A program made the translations under genes and the position numbers. DNA of 64,000 bases from Campylobacter sp. RM16189 (lineage in GTDB: Bacteria; Campylobacterota; Campylobacteria; Campylobacterales; Campylobacteraceae), in the NCBI RefSeq assembly GCF_012978815.1, contig NZ_LIWR01000004.1:124001-188000 (forward strand), given 5' to 3'. The notes beneath the pieces were generated by a model. The model saw nothing but the letters and a program-made list of their open reading frames with translations. It made no database searches and was not told the origin of the DNA. How positions within the stretch are numbered: position 1 is the stretch's first letter; each line of letters opens with the position of its first letter. Shown here piece after piece: positions 38,781-47,851 of the stretch.

Positions 38781-39539
38781 ATGAAAATAAAAGCAAAAAG
38801 CAAAAATTTAAACCTCTTTTACGGAGAAAAACAAGCACTTAGAAATATAAATATGGATATTTATAATAAAAAAATCACCGCACTTATCGGACCTTCGGGA
38901 TGCGGTAAATCAACTTTTTTAAGGTGCTTTAATAGAATGAATGATCTGATAGAAAATGTCAAAATTGCCGGTGAAGTTATAGTAGATGATCATAATATAT
39001 ATTCAAAAAACACCGATGAGATAGAGGTCAGAAAACGCATAGGAATGGTGTTTCAGCAGCCAAATCCGTTTTTAAAAAGCATATATGAAAATATCTCATA
39101 CGCTCCGCTCGTGCATAAGATGGTAAAAAAGGGCAGCGAGTGCGATGAGCTGGTAGTCGATAGCCTGAAAAAGGCGGGGCTGTTTGAAGAGGTCAAGGAC
39201 AAGCTAAAAAGTCCTGCAACTTCGCTTAGCGGCGGTCAGCAACAGCGCCTTTGTATAGCGAGAACTATAGCCATTAAGCCAGAGCTTATCTTGATGGATG
39301 AGCCTACAAGCGCACTTGATCCGATATCGACAAAAACAATAGAAAAGCTTATGGTTGATCTGAGTGAAGAATTTAGCATAGTTGTCGTTACTCACAACAT
39401 GCAACAAGCCATGAGAATAGCTGATTTTACGGGCTTTTTCCATCTTGGAGATTTGGTTGAATTCGGTGAAACGAAGCAAATTTTTCATGACCCAAAAGAG
39501 AAAAAGACCAAGCAATACATCCACGGCAAATTCGGTTGA
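38781..39539 (+). CDS. pstB: Phosphate ABC transporter ATP-binding protein
   Basis: This 252-residue ATPase has Walker [10 protein letters not shown], the Q-loop VFQQPNPF, the signature LSGGQQQR, Walker [10 protein letters not shown] and the H-loop THNMQQA; PstB-typical is [11 protein letters not shown]. It ends the pst operon, which has no phoU-like gene in this window. Confidence 0.96.
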   Translation: MKIKAKSKNLNLFYGEKQALRNINMDIYNKKITALIGPSGCGKSTFLRCFNRMNDLIENVKIAGEVIVDDHNIYSKNTDEIEVRKRIGMVFQQPNPFLKSIYENISYAPLVHKMVKKGSECDELVVDSLKKAGLFEEVKDKLKSPATSLSGGQQQRLCIARTIAIKPELILMDEPTSALDPISTKTIEKLMVDLSEEFSIVVVTHNMQQAMRIADFTGFFHLGDLVEFGETKQIFHDPKEKKTKQYIHGKFG

Positions 39540-39557
39540 AATTTCGCTTTAACAGCT

Positions 39558-40166
39558 CTAATAAAGACTTGCGATATGATCTATCTCTTCCCAACTCATC
39601 TGGTTTTTAAGTCCAAGCTGGTGAGCCACGTAGCGCGCCAAAAGATCGCTTTCGATATTTACTCTTCGACCCGTTTTAAACTCGCTAAAAAGGCTCTCGC
39701 GAAATGTTATGGGAATGATCGTTAGGCGCACTCCGTTTGGCGTAACCTCATTTATCGTAAGGCTTACTCCATCCACGCAGATACTGCCCTTATTTGCCAT
39801 TAAGTGCATGATATCTCGCGGCAAATTTATATAAAAATCCACTCCGTTTTCATGCCTAACTATCTTTGAAATTTCGCCTAGCGCATCGATATGACCTTGC
39901 ACCAAATGCCCATCCACTCTATCGCTAAGCCTCATAGCAGGCTCCATATGAACCCGCCCTTTTAAATTTTCAGTCGCTACAACAGCTCTGGTTTCCGCAC
40001 TTAGCTCAACGCTAAAGCCGCCCGCAAAAAGCTCTATCACGCTTAAGCAAGCGCCGTTTACAGCGATACTGTCACCTAAATTTGGTCTATGTTTCGCCTT
40101 TAGTCTAAGCTTGTTTTGTGAGTAGCTAACAACCTCGGCTATCTCGCGAATAAGTCCGTTAAACAT
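39558..40166 (-). CDS. ribE: Riboflavin synthase (alpha subunit)
   Basis: This 202-residue enzyme disproportionates two lumazine molecules to riboflavin. It has two related halves: the first with MFNGLIREIAEVV and GDSIAVNGACLSV, the second with HLVQGHIDALGEI and GSICVDGVSLTINEV. The N-terminal MFNG stands where MFTG is usual. It seems to be a single-gene unit, converging on pstB. Confidence 0.93.
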   Translation of the reverse strand: MFNGLIREIAEVVSYSQNKLRLKAKHRPNLGDSIAVNGACLSVIELFAGGFSVELSAETRAVVATENLKGRVHMEPAMRLSDRVDGHLVQGHIDALGEISKIVRHENGVDFYINLPRDIMHLMANKGSICVDGVSLTINEVTPNGVRLTIIPITFRESLFSEFKTGRRVNIESDLLARYVAHQLGLKNQMSWEEIDHIASLY

Positions 40167-40231
40167 AATTTAGCCTTTAAATTTTTAAAAATTTTACTAA
40201 ATTTCTACTCACAAACAAGTTAAATCAAATT

Positions 40232-41796
40232 TCAAAACGGCTTTTCTATTTCGTATAATAAATTCTTTCCGTTTTCAAAACCAAGCACATATAGTTTATC
40301 TTTACTTACTGCAAGTGAATGAGGCTCTTTCATAAGCGGCATCTCATACACATCTTTAACCTCAAAGCTGTTTTTATCGATACTTAAAAGCGTGCTATAC
40401 TCTCTACTATAAGCTAGAATTCTATCGCCATCAACAGCAGCACCCACAACGTAATAGTCTTTTAAATTTCTTTTTTCCTTAAGCTTTAAATCCTTAGAAG
40501 GTTTGATATAAGCTTCAGAACTCATCTTTCTTTCGATTATAAGAAATTTGCTGACAACGACATTTTTAACAACTCTATTTGCAGCACTTACTGTATACAT
40601 AAATTTTTCATCGGCAGCAAAAGCCAAAGCGTAAGCTTGTTTAGCTCTTATCGTGGTTAAAAAAGGTCTTCCATCTTTGGTATATCTATCTACATTCTTT
40701 TCAAAAAAGCTTCCGTAGTTCCCGCTTGTCTCTAAAAACGTTCTATACTGGATGACTTCATCCATAGGCTTTTCAAGCTTTCTTAAACCGTAAGCCGTCT
40801 TGTTTTGCCCGATTACTAGCAAATTTTCGCCGGTAAATGCAGTTGCTGTAGTGTGTCCTAAATTCCAACTATTTTGATAATCAACTACTGCAAATTTACT
40901 AGCCGTATTTAGATCTTTTGTAAAATAACTTCCGCCGTAGTGCGAAGTAAAGGCAAATTCTTCATTTTTATTATCGTAAGATACGGCGGCTATCATCTTG
41001 CCTTTATTCATCTTAATACCAATCTCTTTAGTTGATAAAATTTGAAGCTTTTTAGCTTCTTCAAAAGCTCCGCTTGCAAAGTTTTCGTTAAATTTCTTAG
41101 TATTAAAAATTCCATGTATATAAGGCTTTTCAGGATAATCCTTTTTTATACTAAAACTCTTTAATCTATCCCAAATATAAGTCTCCCAAGTCTTGCTTAT
41201 CATAGGCAAATTTAGACTCATTCTATCGTTTGGCGCTTTGCCTCCGTATGGAGGAATTCCGTTGGTAAAAAACACTTGAATGCCGTTTGAAATAACAAGA
41301 GCAAAAGAGACGTAAAATACAATTTTGCCAAATTTGCTAAAAGGCTTAACAATGCTTCTTTGTACTGTAAAATCAGCATTTAACTCTTCGCTTCTTTTTA
41401 TAAACATTAAAAAAAGCGACATAACTATAACTACGGCCCAATAAACTATAGCAGCCCAAGTATAGGTTCCAATACCCATAATCTCGGCTCCAAGACCCAT
41501 ATCTACATCAAGCTGAACGAAATTTCCAAGATGTCTTAAGCCCATATGAATACCAAAAGCCGCAAGTAAAATACCGATATAACGTATTTTAGCCTTGGTC
41601 CGTATCTAAGCATAAAAAAGCCTAGAAGTCCCACCAAAATCATACCCATACGCTCCCACCAACAAAGCGCGTAAGGACTCTCTCTTACGACATATCCGAG
41701 CCAAACATTAGCTATTCCAACAGGAATAACCAAAATAAGCATGATAGCAGTAGCCATTACTAGATTGAAATTCTTTTCATTTAGACAATTCATCAT
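40232..41796 (-). pseudogene. dsbI: dsbI split by a frameshift: DsbB-like membrane part and beta-propeller part
   Basis: DsbI is a large Campylobacter/Helicobacter thiol-oxidoreductase: a DsbB-like membrane domain plus a periplasmic beta-propeller. Here the frame opens at 41796 (ATG, AGGAGG upstream) and carries the ALCWWERMG active-site region, then runs out of frame after RYGPRLKY near 41585. A second frame resumes with IGILLAAFG and MGLRHLGNFVQLDVDMG and continues intact to 40232. Joining the two gives a complete, about 520-residue DsbI. There is no homopolymer at the junction. Either the gene is broken or the base count there is wrong. It follows dba with an ATG 7 bases after its stop. 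Confidence 0.85.
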
Positions 41797-41802
41797 ATCC
41801 TC

Positions 41803-41970
41803 CTAGTAATTTCCATTACCAAAGATGGAGCCAAAAGTGGTGACAAACCACATTCCTACAAGGATAAAAGTAGCCGCCCCAAACATTCCAAAAGCAAGCT
41901 TTTCTCGCTCAGGCTTAAACATCAGCAGATACATACAAATAGTAATAATAACAAGTGTTAAAAACTCCAC
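41803..41970 (-). CDS. dba: Small membrane protein Dba
   Basis: This 55-residue frame starts at a GTG with a very good AAGGAGG upstream. It has two hydrophobic helices (about 3-18, VEFLTLVIITICMYLLMF, and 28-46) with PEREKLA between. C. jejuni has a small gene dba immediately before dsbI, translated in a coupled way and needed for DsbI function. The position and character here are the same. It stands alone as an intact gene in front of the frameshifted dsbI. Confidence 0.8.
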   Translation of the reverse strand: MEFLTLVIITICMYLLMFKPEREKLAFGMFGAATFILVGMWFVTTFGSIFGNGNY

Positions 41971-42033
41971 TACGTCCTCCTTGAAATCAAATTTTAAAAA
42001 TTATAATTAGAACTAGGGAGAAAATAGGGAGAT

Positions 42034-43663
42034 TTAAGAGGTTTTAGACAAAATTATCTCAAATATTGCACCGCCGTCTAAATTTATCGCAGTTAAAGCG
42101 CCGCCAAATCGCTCTTCTATAATTGTTTTACTCATATAAAGCCCTATTCCGGTGCCTATTTTATTGTCTTTGGTGCTAAAATATGGCTCATAAATTTTAT
42201 CTATTGGCGCAACCTTAATGCCTCCGGCATTATCTTTTACGCTCACTTTTACGAATTTTTCATCTTCATCAATGCTAATAGTTATAATGCCTTCTGTTAC
42301 ACTATTTTGCAATATAGCGTCCTTAGCATTAGTGATAAGATTTAAGACCACTTGAGAAAGCTCTCCGGCATAACCTAAAATTTCAAAATTTGACCTATAC
42401 TCTCTTTTGATATCAATTGACTTTGAGCTTAAAAGCGCGCTTACAAGATTTATCGTCTTATCACACTCTTCTTCGATACTGAAAACTCTTTTTTCACTCT
42501 CTTTTGCAAAAAATAGTTTAAAATCAGTGATTGTTTTTGACATAAAATCAATTATCTGCGAAGATTTACTCAAATTTTCTCTTAAATCCTCTCTTTTAAT
42601 CTCACTCACGTCATTCATAAGATCAAGCTTTGTGATGATTGCAGAAAGTGCGCTTAGAGGCTGCTTCCACTGATGAGAGATATTTGAGAGCATCTCACCC
42701 ATGCTTGCTAAGCGGTTTTGATGTATCATAACCCGCTCTTTTTGTATGATCTGCTCGGTTTGAGTTTTTACCTCATTTTTTAAATTTTCATTTGCAAAAG
42801 CTAAACTGCGCTCGCTTATTTCAAGCCTTTTAATCAAAACGTTAAAAGCATAATTTAGTATCAAAAAAGCACTCACAAACATAATAAATCCGACACCGAC
42901 AGTTACATAAAAAGCCTTTTTTATATCTTTATTTAGTGCCGACATATCCTCAAAAACTACGATATATCCGCTTTTGCCACCTAAAAAATCTATATTAAAT
43001 TTATGCATTAAAGTAAGTTTATCTTCAAAGATGTATAAATTTTCAAAGGACAAAAACGGATTTGATACCCTATCAAGTATGCCTATTTTAGCCTTCTTAA
43101 AATTATTAAGCTCAAAATCAAGCACAAATTTAGCCTTAGCATAACCCTCCTTTTCTACAAGATCCAAAAAATGCTTCGCATCAAAAATAAAAACAAGATA
43201 TCCGTCTTCGTTTTTCGTAGAACTTATAAACAACACCTCATCTTTATGTAGATAAAATCCGTCATTCCATGCCGCTATCATAGGCAAATTTATACTATCA
43301 TTCATCTTTGTTATGAGTTTAAAATTATTATCAAAAAACGCCATCTGTTTTAGAAAAATATTCTCTTTGGACAAAATTTTATACCTACCCAAACTAAGCG
43401 CGTAAAGCTCATTTGAAAGAGAATTTCTTAAAGCATGTCTAACTCCCGTAGAGTTAAAATTTGCTTCGGCTCTATTATGTAAAAACTCATTAAGGCTAGA
43501 TATGTTGCTTGATTAGATTTTGAAGTCTAAAATTTGTAGTTTGCATGTTGTTTTGACTTATACTCTTCATATTTTCATAGCGAAAATATGAAAATACCGA
43601 TAAAAACAGGATAAAAATTACCAAAACAACGCTTAGTGTTTTAATTTTTATAGACAGCTTCAC
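42034..43663 (-). pseudogene. Sensor histidine kinase gene interrupted by a frameshift
   Basis: The gene starts at a GTG at 43663 that overlaps the response-regulator stop (GTGA). The first 55 codons encode a membrane helix (SVVLVIFILFLSVFSYF) and end at an in-frame TAG at 43498-43496. The next frame continues the same protein at once (SLNEFLHNRAEANFNSTG) and runs intact to 42034. The rest has a periplasmic sensor, a second helix near the middle, H box SHQWKQPLSAL, N box NLITNAKDAIL and G boxes KDNAGGI and GTGIGLYMSK. A shorter TTG-started product from 43392 would lack the first membrane helix. No homopolymer lies at the break. Confidence 0.85.
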
Positions 43664-44331
43664 TTAAGTATATACCCTAGTCCAAAAGAGTTTTCAAGAG
43701 ATAAAAATTCGCATTTTTTCCTAAGTTCTTTAATTATAGCTTTTAAGCTATCTTTGCTACCTTTATCATACTCGTAAACCGCATTTAAAATTTCATCAAA
43801 TTGACAAATTCTGCCTCTATTTTCAAGCATAAACTTAAGTAGTAAAAACTCCTTTTTGGTAAGCTTTATCTCTAAATTTTGCTCGCTTTGTATAGACATA
43901 TTTTCAAGCGATAGAGTGCGAATTTCATCTATTTTTATATCTTTTGGACTGAATTTTTTAGCGCAAGCTTCAAGCATAGATATAAAATTTTGCTTATTAA
44001 AAGGCTTTACTAAAAATTTTGTTATATTTAGCTCTACAGCCCTTAAAAGCGTGCTCTTATCATCAAAAGCCGTAAGCATAACTACAACTATATCTTTATC
44101 AATTTTTCTTATGGTTTTAAGCGCTTCAAGCCCGTCTAAAATAGGCATAGACACATCAAGTAAAAGCATGTCTGGAGTTGTTTCTTCATAAATTTCTAAA
44201 ACCTCTTTTCCATTTTTTGCATAAAAAACTTCTTTAAAAAACATATTCAAAAGGGCTATAACCTCGTTTGCGACACTTGGTTCATCTTCTGCATATAAAA
44301 CGCTTTTTGATTTTAAAATTTCTAATCCCAA
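43660..44331 (-). CDS. OmpR-family response regulator
   Basis: This 223-residue regulator has a receiver domain (VLYAEDEPSVANEV, phosphoacceptor Asp in MLLLDVSMP, KPFNKQN) and a C-terminal winged helix (KEFLLLKFMLENRGRICQFDEI). I chose the TTG at 44331, with GGAG 6 bases upstream, giving a normal domain start; the frame runs 25 hydrophobic codons further upstream without support. It is the first gene of a two-component pair with the frameshifted kinase gene. Signal and targets are unknown. Confidence 0.85.
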   Translation of the reverse strand: MGLEILKSKSVLYAEDEPSVANEVIALLNMFFKEVFYAKNGKEVLEIYEETTPDMLLLDVSMPILDGLEALKTIRKIDKDIVVVMLTAFDDKSTLLRAVELNITKFLVKPFNKQNFISMLEACAKKFSPKDIKIDEIRTLSLENMSIQSEQNLEIKLTKKEFLLLKFMLENRGRICQFDEILNAVYEYDKGSKDSLKAIIKELRKKCEFLSLENSFGLGYILK

Positions 44332-44471
44332 ATTTAACTCCAAAAATTTGACAGATATTAAAAAACTAATAAATTTGTATAAAATTATAACTAAAATTTT
44401 ATACAATCTTAATCAGCTAACCTTTATAACTTTTTGGCTAAAATCCCCCTTATTTTTAAAAGGCAAATTTA

Positions 44472-46364
44472 GTGGATAATTATGATGTAGTCGTGATCGG
44501 CGGCGGTCATGCGGGTATTGAAGCTTGCACGGCGGCTGCAAAAATGGGTAAAAAAACACTTCTTATAACAATTCTAGCAGAGCAAATCGGTGCAGCAAGC
44601 TGTAATCCCGCAATCGGAGGACTAGCAAAAGGTCATCTCGTAAAAGAGATAGACGCACTTGGCGGAGCTATGGGGCTTGCAACGGACGCTACGGGAATTC
44701 AGTTTCGCGTGCTAAATGAGAGCAAAGGTCCTGCGGTTCGCGGTTCAAGAGCGCAAATTGATATGGACAGATATAGAGTCTATATGCGAAATTTGCTTTT
44801 AAACACTCCAAATTTGGAAATTTCTCAAGAGATAGCAACTGAAATTTTAACTCAAAACGGCGAAATAACAGGCGTAAAAACACATCTTGAAAATACGTAT
44901 GGCGCCAAAAAGCTTATCATTACCACTGGAACTTTTTTAAACGGTCTTATTCACGTTGGATTTAACAAGCTTGAAGCAGGTCGCGTGGGCGAGCTAAGCT
45001 CTACAAATTTAAGCTCAAGTCTTGCAAGTTTAGGGCTTAAAATGGGCAGGCTAAAAACCGGAACTTGTCCAAGGATAGATGCCAAGACGATTGATTTTAG
45101 CGTGCTTGAAAAGCAAGGCGGAGATGAAAATCCAAAGCCGTTTAGTTTTAGAACCGAGAATTTTAGCCCTACCCAACTGCCTTGCTACATCGCTTATACA
45201 AACGACATCACGCACGAAACTATCCGCTCAAATTTCGATAAAGCGCCTCTTTTTACGGGGCAAATCGAGGGTGTCGGACCAAGATACTGCCCAAGCATAG
45301 AAGATAAAATAAATCGCTTTGCAGATAAAGAGCGCCACCATCTTTTTATCGAGCCTCAAACCCTTGAAGCGACTGAATACTACATCAACGGCTTTTCAAC
45401 GAGCCTTCCTTACGAGGTGCAAGTTAAGATGCTGCGCTCGGTAAAAGGCTTTGAAAAGGCTCGCATAGTTCGCCACGGATATGCTATCGAGTACGATTAT
45501 GTCGAGCCTACCGAGCTAAAACACAGTTTAGAAACCAAAAAGATAAAAGGGCTTTACTTAGCAGGCCAGATAAACGGCACGACAGGATACGAAGAAGCAG
45601 GCGCACAAGGGCTAATGGCAGGCATAAATGCGGTTTTAAGTCTGGAAGAAAAAGAGCCTTTAGTCTTGCGCCGAGATGAAGCGTATATCGGCGTGATGAT
45701 AGATGATCTGGTCACAAAAGGCACAAAAGAGCCTTATAGAATGTTTACCAGCAGAGCAGAATACCGTTTGCTTTTGCGCGAAGATAACGCGATCTTAAGA
45801 CTTGGCTCATACGGACGCGAACTTGGGCTGATAGATGCAAAAACTTATGAAAAAATAGAAAGTATAAGAGCAAATTTAGCTAAAGGGCTTGAAATTTTAG
45901 AAAGTCGTGAGCTAACTCCGTCAAAAGAGAATTTAGCCATGCTTGCAAGCTTAAATGAAGATATCATCAGCGAAAAAATAACGCTTCAAAAGATAGTTGC
46001 CAGAAAGAGCTTTAACGAGCAAAAACTGCGCAAACTGGATGAATTCTTTGAAAATTTAGACGAAGCTAGCTTGGAGCAAATTTTAATCGAATGCAAATAC
46101 AAGCACTACATAAACGAACAAAAAAACCAAATCGATAAAATGAAAGATATGATGAGCATCAAAATTCCTGAAGGCTTTAGCTTCCGCGGTATCAGCGGGC
46201 TTAGTAACGAAGTAGTAGAAAAACTTGAAAAATTTGCGCCGCCTACGCTATTTGCAGCAAGTGAAATTTCGGGCATTACACCTGCTGCGATTGATATTTT
46301 ACACATTTATATTAAGCAATTTTGTCAAAGTCAAAATAAAATGAGAATAGGAAATAAAAATTGA
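44472..46364 (+). CDS. mnmG: tRNA uridine-5-carboxymethylaminomethyl modification enzyme MnmG
   Basis: MnmG (GidA), with MnmE, modifies U34 of several tRNAs. The FAD motif [13 protein letters not shown] is at the N-terminus, the [14 protein letters not shown] segment ([15 protein letters not shown]) follows, then the conserved [14 protein letters not shown] block. It starts at a GTG. The 630 residues are slightly long: the last about 15 residues ([14 protein letters not shown]) look unlike other MnmG ends, next to a disturbed region. Confidence 0.95.
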   Translation: MDNYDVVVIGGGHAGIEACTAAAKMGKKTLLITILAEQIGAASCNPAIGGLAKGHLVKEIDALGGAMGLATDATGIQFRVLNESKGPAVRGSRAQIDMDRYRVYMRNLLLNTPNLEISQEIATEILTQNGEITGVKTHLENTYGAKKLIITTGTFLNGLIHVGFNKLEAGRVGELSSTNLSSSLASLGLKMGRLKTGTCPRIDAKTIDFSVLEKQGGDENPKPFSFRTENFSPTQLPCYIAYTNDITHETIRSNFDKAPLFTGQIEGVGPRYCPSIEDKINRFADKERHHLFIEPQTLEATEYYINGFSTSLPYEVQVKMLRSVKGFEKARIVRHGYAIEYDYVEPTELKHSLETKKIKGLYLAGQINGTTGYEEAGAQGLMAGINAVLSLEEKEPLVLRRDEAYIGVMIDDLVTKGTKEPYRMFTSRAEYRLLLREDNAILRLGSYGRELGLIDAKTYEKIESIRANLAKGLEILESRELTPSKENLAMLASLNEDIISEKITLQKIVARKSFNEQKLRKLDEFFENLDEASLEQILIECKYKHYINEQKNQIDKMKDMMSIKIPEGFSFRGISGLSNEVVEKLEKFAPPTLFAASEISGITPAAIDILHIYIKQFCQSQNKMRIGNKN

Positions 46365-46382
46365 TAATATATACAATAAAAA

Positions 46383-46763
46383 ATGAGAATGGAAATGAGG
46401 AGAAACAAAACCACTAGGAATATAATCCCAGAATTTATGGCAAAAAATCCTAAAGATATTTTTGAAATTCTACTCCCAATAAGACTAATGCTTAATAGTG
46501 ATGATTATGCAAATAATAAATTCAAGGTTATAATAAAAAACCATGAAAAAAATTATACTTTTAGCTACAATCTTTCTCCGGAGCTACTTTTTACTCATTT
46601 TCCTGTCAGGAAGTATTTCTTGAATAGGTGTAAAACAACAGAAATAATTAATAATGAGATACAAAGATTTAACTTTAATATCAATACTTATATGATAAAT
46701 AAAGATAACACATTTAAATTAGAAGAACTGATAGAAGAAAGTGAAATTTTTTATCTTTTTTAA
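46383..46763 (+). CDS. Orphan AT-rich gene of unknown function
   Basis: This 126-residue frame lies between mnmG and a truncated nosY. It is rich in Asn, Ile, Lys and Phe, without signal peptide or membrane helix. The ATG at 46383 has no clear ribosome-binding site; a GGAAATGAGGAG stretch just inside could support a later start. I do not recognise it. Its 3' end overlaps the start of the nosY remnant, which suggests that it came in at, or was cut by, the event that removed the front of nosY. It may itself be a fragment. Confidence 0.45.
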   Translation: MRMEMRRNKTTRNIIPEFMAKNPKDIFEILLPIRLMLNSDDYANNKFKVIIKNHEKNYTFSYNLSPELLFTHFPVRKYFLNRCKTTEIINNEIQRFNFNINTYMINKDNTFKLEELIEESEIFYLF

Positions 46764-47215
46764 TAGGCATAGTTAAAGGAACTAAGATACCATTGGATAT
46801 ATTTTTCTTCTATACTCTACTGCTTCTTGTTTTAAGCGTGGTATTTTTATCATTTGGATTTTTAATTTCAAGCATAGTAAAAAATCAGGAGATGGGTCAA
46901 GGCGTTGCTTTCTTGCTCTGGCTTGTTTTAATAGCCTTTTTAGACATTGCTCTTATAGGCTTAATGCTTAAAAGCGCTATTAGAGAAACTACGATCTATA
47001 CTATCGCTCTATTAAACCCTATTGAGCTTTTTAGGATAGCAGCTATTAGTCTTTTTGATCCTAATTTGGCCGTTATAGTTCCTGCTGCCTATTTTATACT
47101 CGATAAATTTACACCTGCAATGTTTATAATATATAAATTTGGATATTCAATCATAATTAGCATTCTTTGCTTTCTTATTGGATATTATGTGTTTTCAAAA
47201 AAAGATTTAGTGTAA
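46745..47215 (+). pseudogene. nosY: 5'-truncated nosY (ABC permease of the nitrous oxide reductase system)
   Basis: The frame is open from 46745 and reads GTKIPLDIFFFYTLLLLVL, then SFGFLISSIVKNQEMGQGVAFLLWLVLI, typical of the C-terminal half of NosY, and ends SKKDLV. About four membrane helices remain; the N-terminal part of about 110-130 residues is missing. A TTG at 46793 could start translation, but AAAGGA is 12 bases away. NosY works with NosD and NosF to mature the Cu centre of nitrous oxide reductase; neither is in this window. The gene is a relic. Confidence 0.7.
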
Positions 47216-47223
47216 GGAACAAA

Positions 47224-47676
47224 ATGAAAAAATTTTCTATTATCCTGATTTTGTTTTTAAATTTTGCCTATGGGCTTGATAAAAATGATCCATATTTTTC
47301 CGATACAAACTCAACCTGCCCTATTAAATTTATAGATGTTTTTAAAAGTCCAAATTTTGTAGCCGTTATAGAATATAAAGACAATAAAAAAATCCTTTTT
47401 AGCTCATCAAAACAGATGTTTCACTATTTTTACAAGCTAAACCACCACTTTGTGCCTATAAACAGGCTTTTAGTTACCGATTTTAAAACTGGAGAGCTAA
47501 TTGAAGCCTCTGAAGCGTTTTATGTTTTTGGCTCTAGGATAGTTAGTGCAAGCGGTGATGATCTGATACCATTTGCACTAGAGGCTGATGCAAAAGAATT
47601 TGCGAGCAAAAACTCAGGTCATGCCATATTACCATTTTCAAAGATTACGGCTAAACTAATTGATTATTTAAATTAG
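47224..47676 (+). CDS. nosL: NosL-like protein lacking the Cu-binding motif
   Basis: This 150-residue protein starts at the ATG at 47224 (AAGGAAC upstream), right after the nosY remnant. It has a signal peptide without lipobox Cys and a NosL core: VAVIEYKDNKKILF, SKQMFHYFY, then LLVTDFKTGELIEASEAFYVFGS and SGDDLIPFALEADAKEFA. NosL normally holds Cu(I) with Cys and Met in a CxxCGM-type segment; here the matching region reads CPIKFIDVFKSP, so the second Cys, Gly and Met are gone. It is probably a decaying relic of a nos cluster, or a NosL with a changed role. Confidence 0.75.
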   Translation: MKKFSIILILFLNFAYGLDKNDPYFSDTNSTCPIKFIDVFKSPNFVAVIEYKDNKKILFSSSKQMFHYFYKLNHHFVPINRLLVTDFKTGELIEASEAFYVFGSRIVSASGDDLIPFALEADAKEFASKNSGHAILPFSKITAKLIDYLN

Positions 47677-47770
47677 CCGACTCTTACCTTTAAAAGCCTT
47701 AGCCACATTCTTTATATACAACATATCAATATGATATTACAATGTAAATTATTTCTAAATTTTAGTATCA

Positions 47771-47796
47771 ATTCAATTGATTTAAATCAATTGAAT
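47771..47796. promoter_or_regulatory. 26-bp perfect palindrome with a perfect FNR-type box
   Basis: Positions 47771-47796 read the same on both strands. Its core, TTGAT at 47777-47781, four bases, ATCAA at 47786-47790, is the exact consensus of FNR/CRP-family oxygen- or nitric-oxide-responsive regulators. It is centred at 47783.5, about 42 bases before the expected start of transcription from the -10 box at 47814, the class II activator position. It is 55 bases upstream of the TonB-receptor ATG. Confidence 0.75.
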
Positions 47797-47813
47797 ATTA
47801 TTATCATTTCTGA

Positions 47814-47819
47814 TAGAAT
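47814..47819 (+). promoter_or_regulatory. Candidate -10 box of the TonB receptor operon
   Basis: TAGAAT lies 32 bases upstream of the ATG, with no -35 box, as expected if an FNR-type activator is bound at the palindrome. The TTATTATCATTTCTGATA sequence just upstream also has Fur-like hexamers. Confidence 0.45.
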
Positions 47820-47851
47820 AGCCGTTTTATTACTATTTAAAAAGGATTTCT

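Noticed and set aside
40232..41545. DsbI propeller part as a separate gene
   Set aside because: Its putative start is inside the conserved membrane domain; the missing front is in the other frame just upstream, so it is one broken gene.
42034..43392. Sensor kinase as a complete gene from a TTG at 43392
   Set aside because: The first membrane helix and start are in the other frame upstream, with a GTGA overlap to the regulator.
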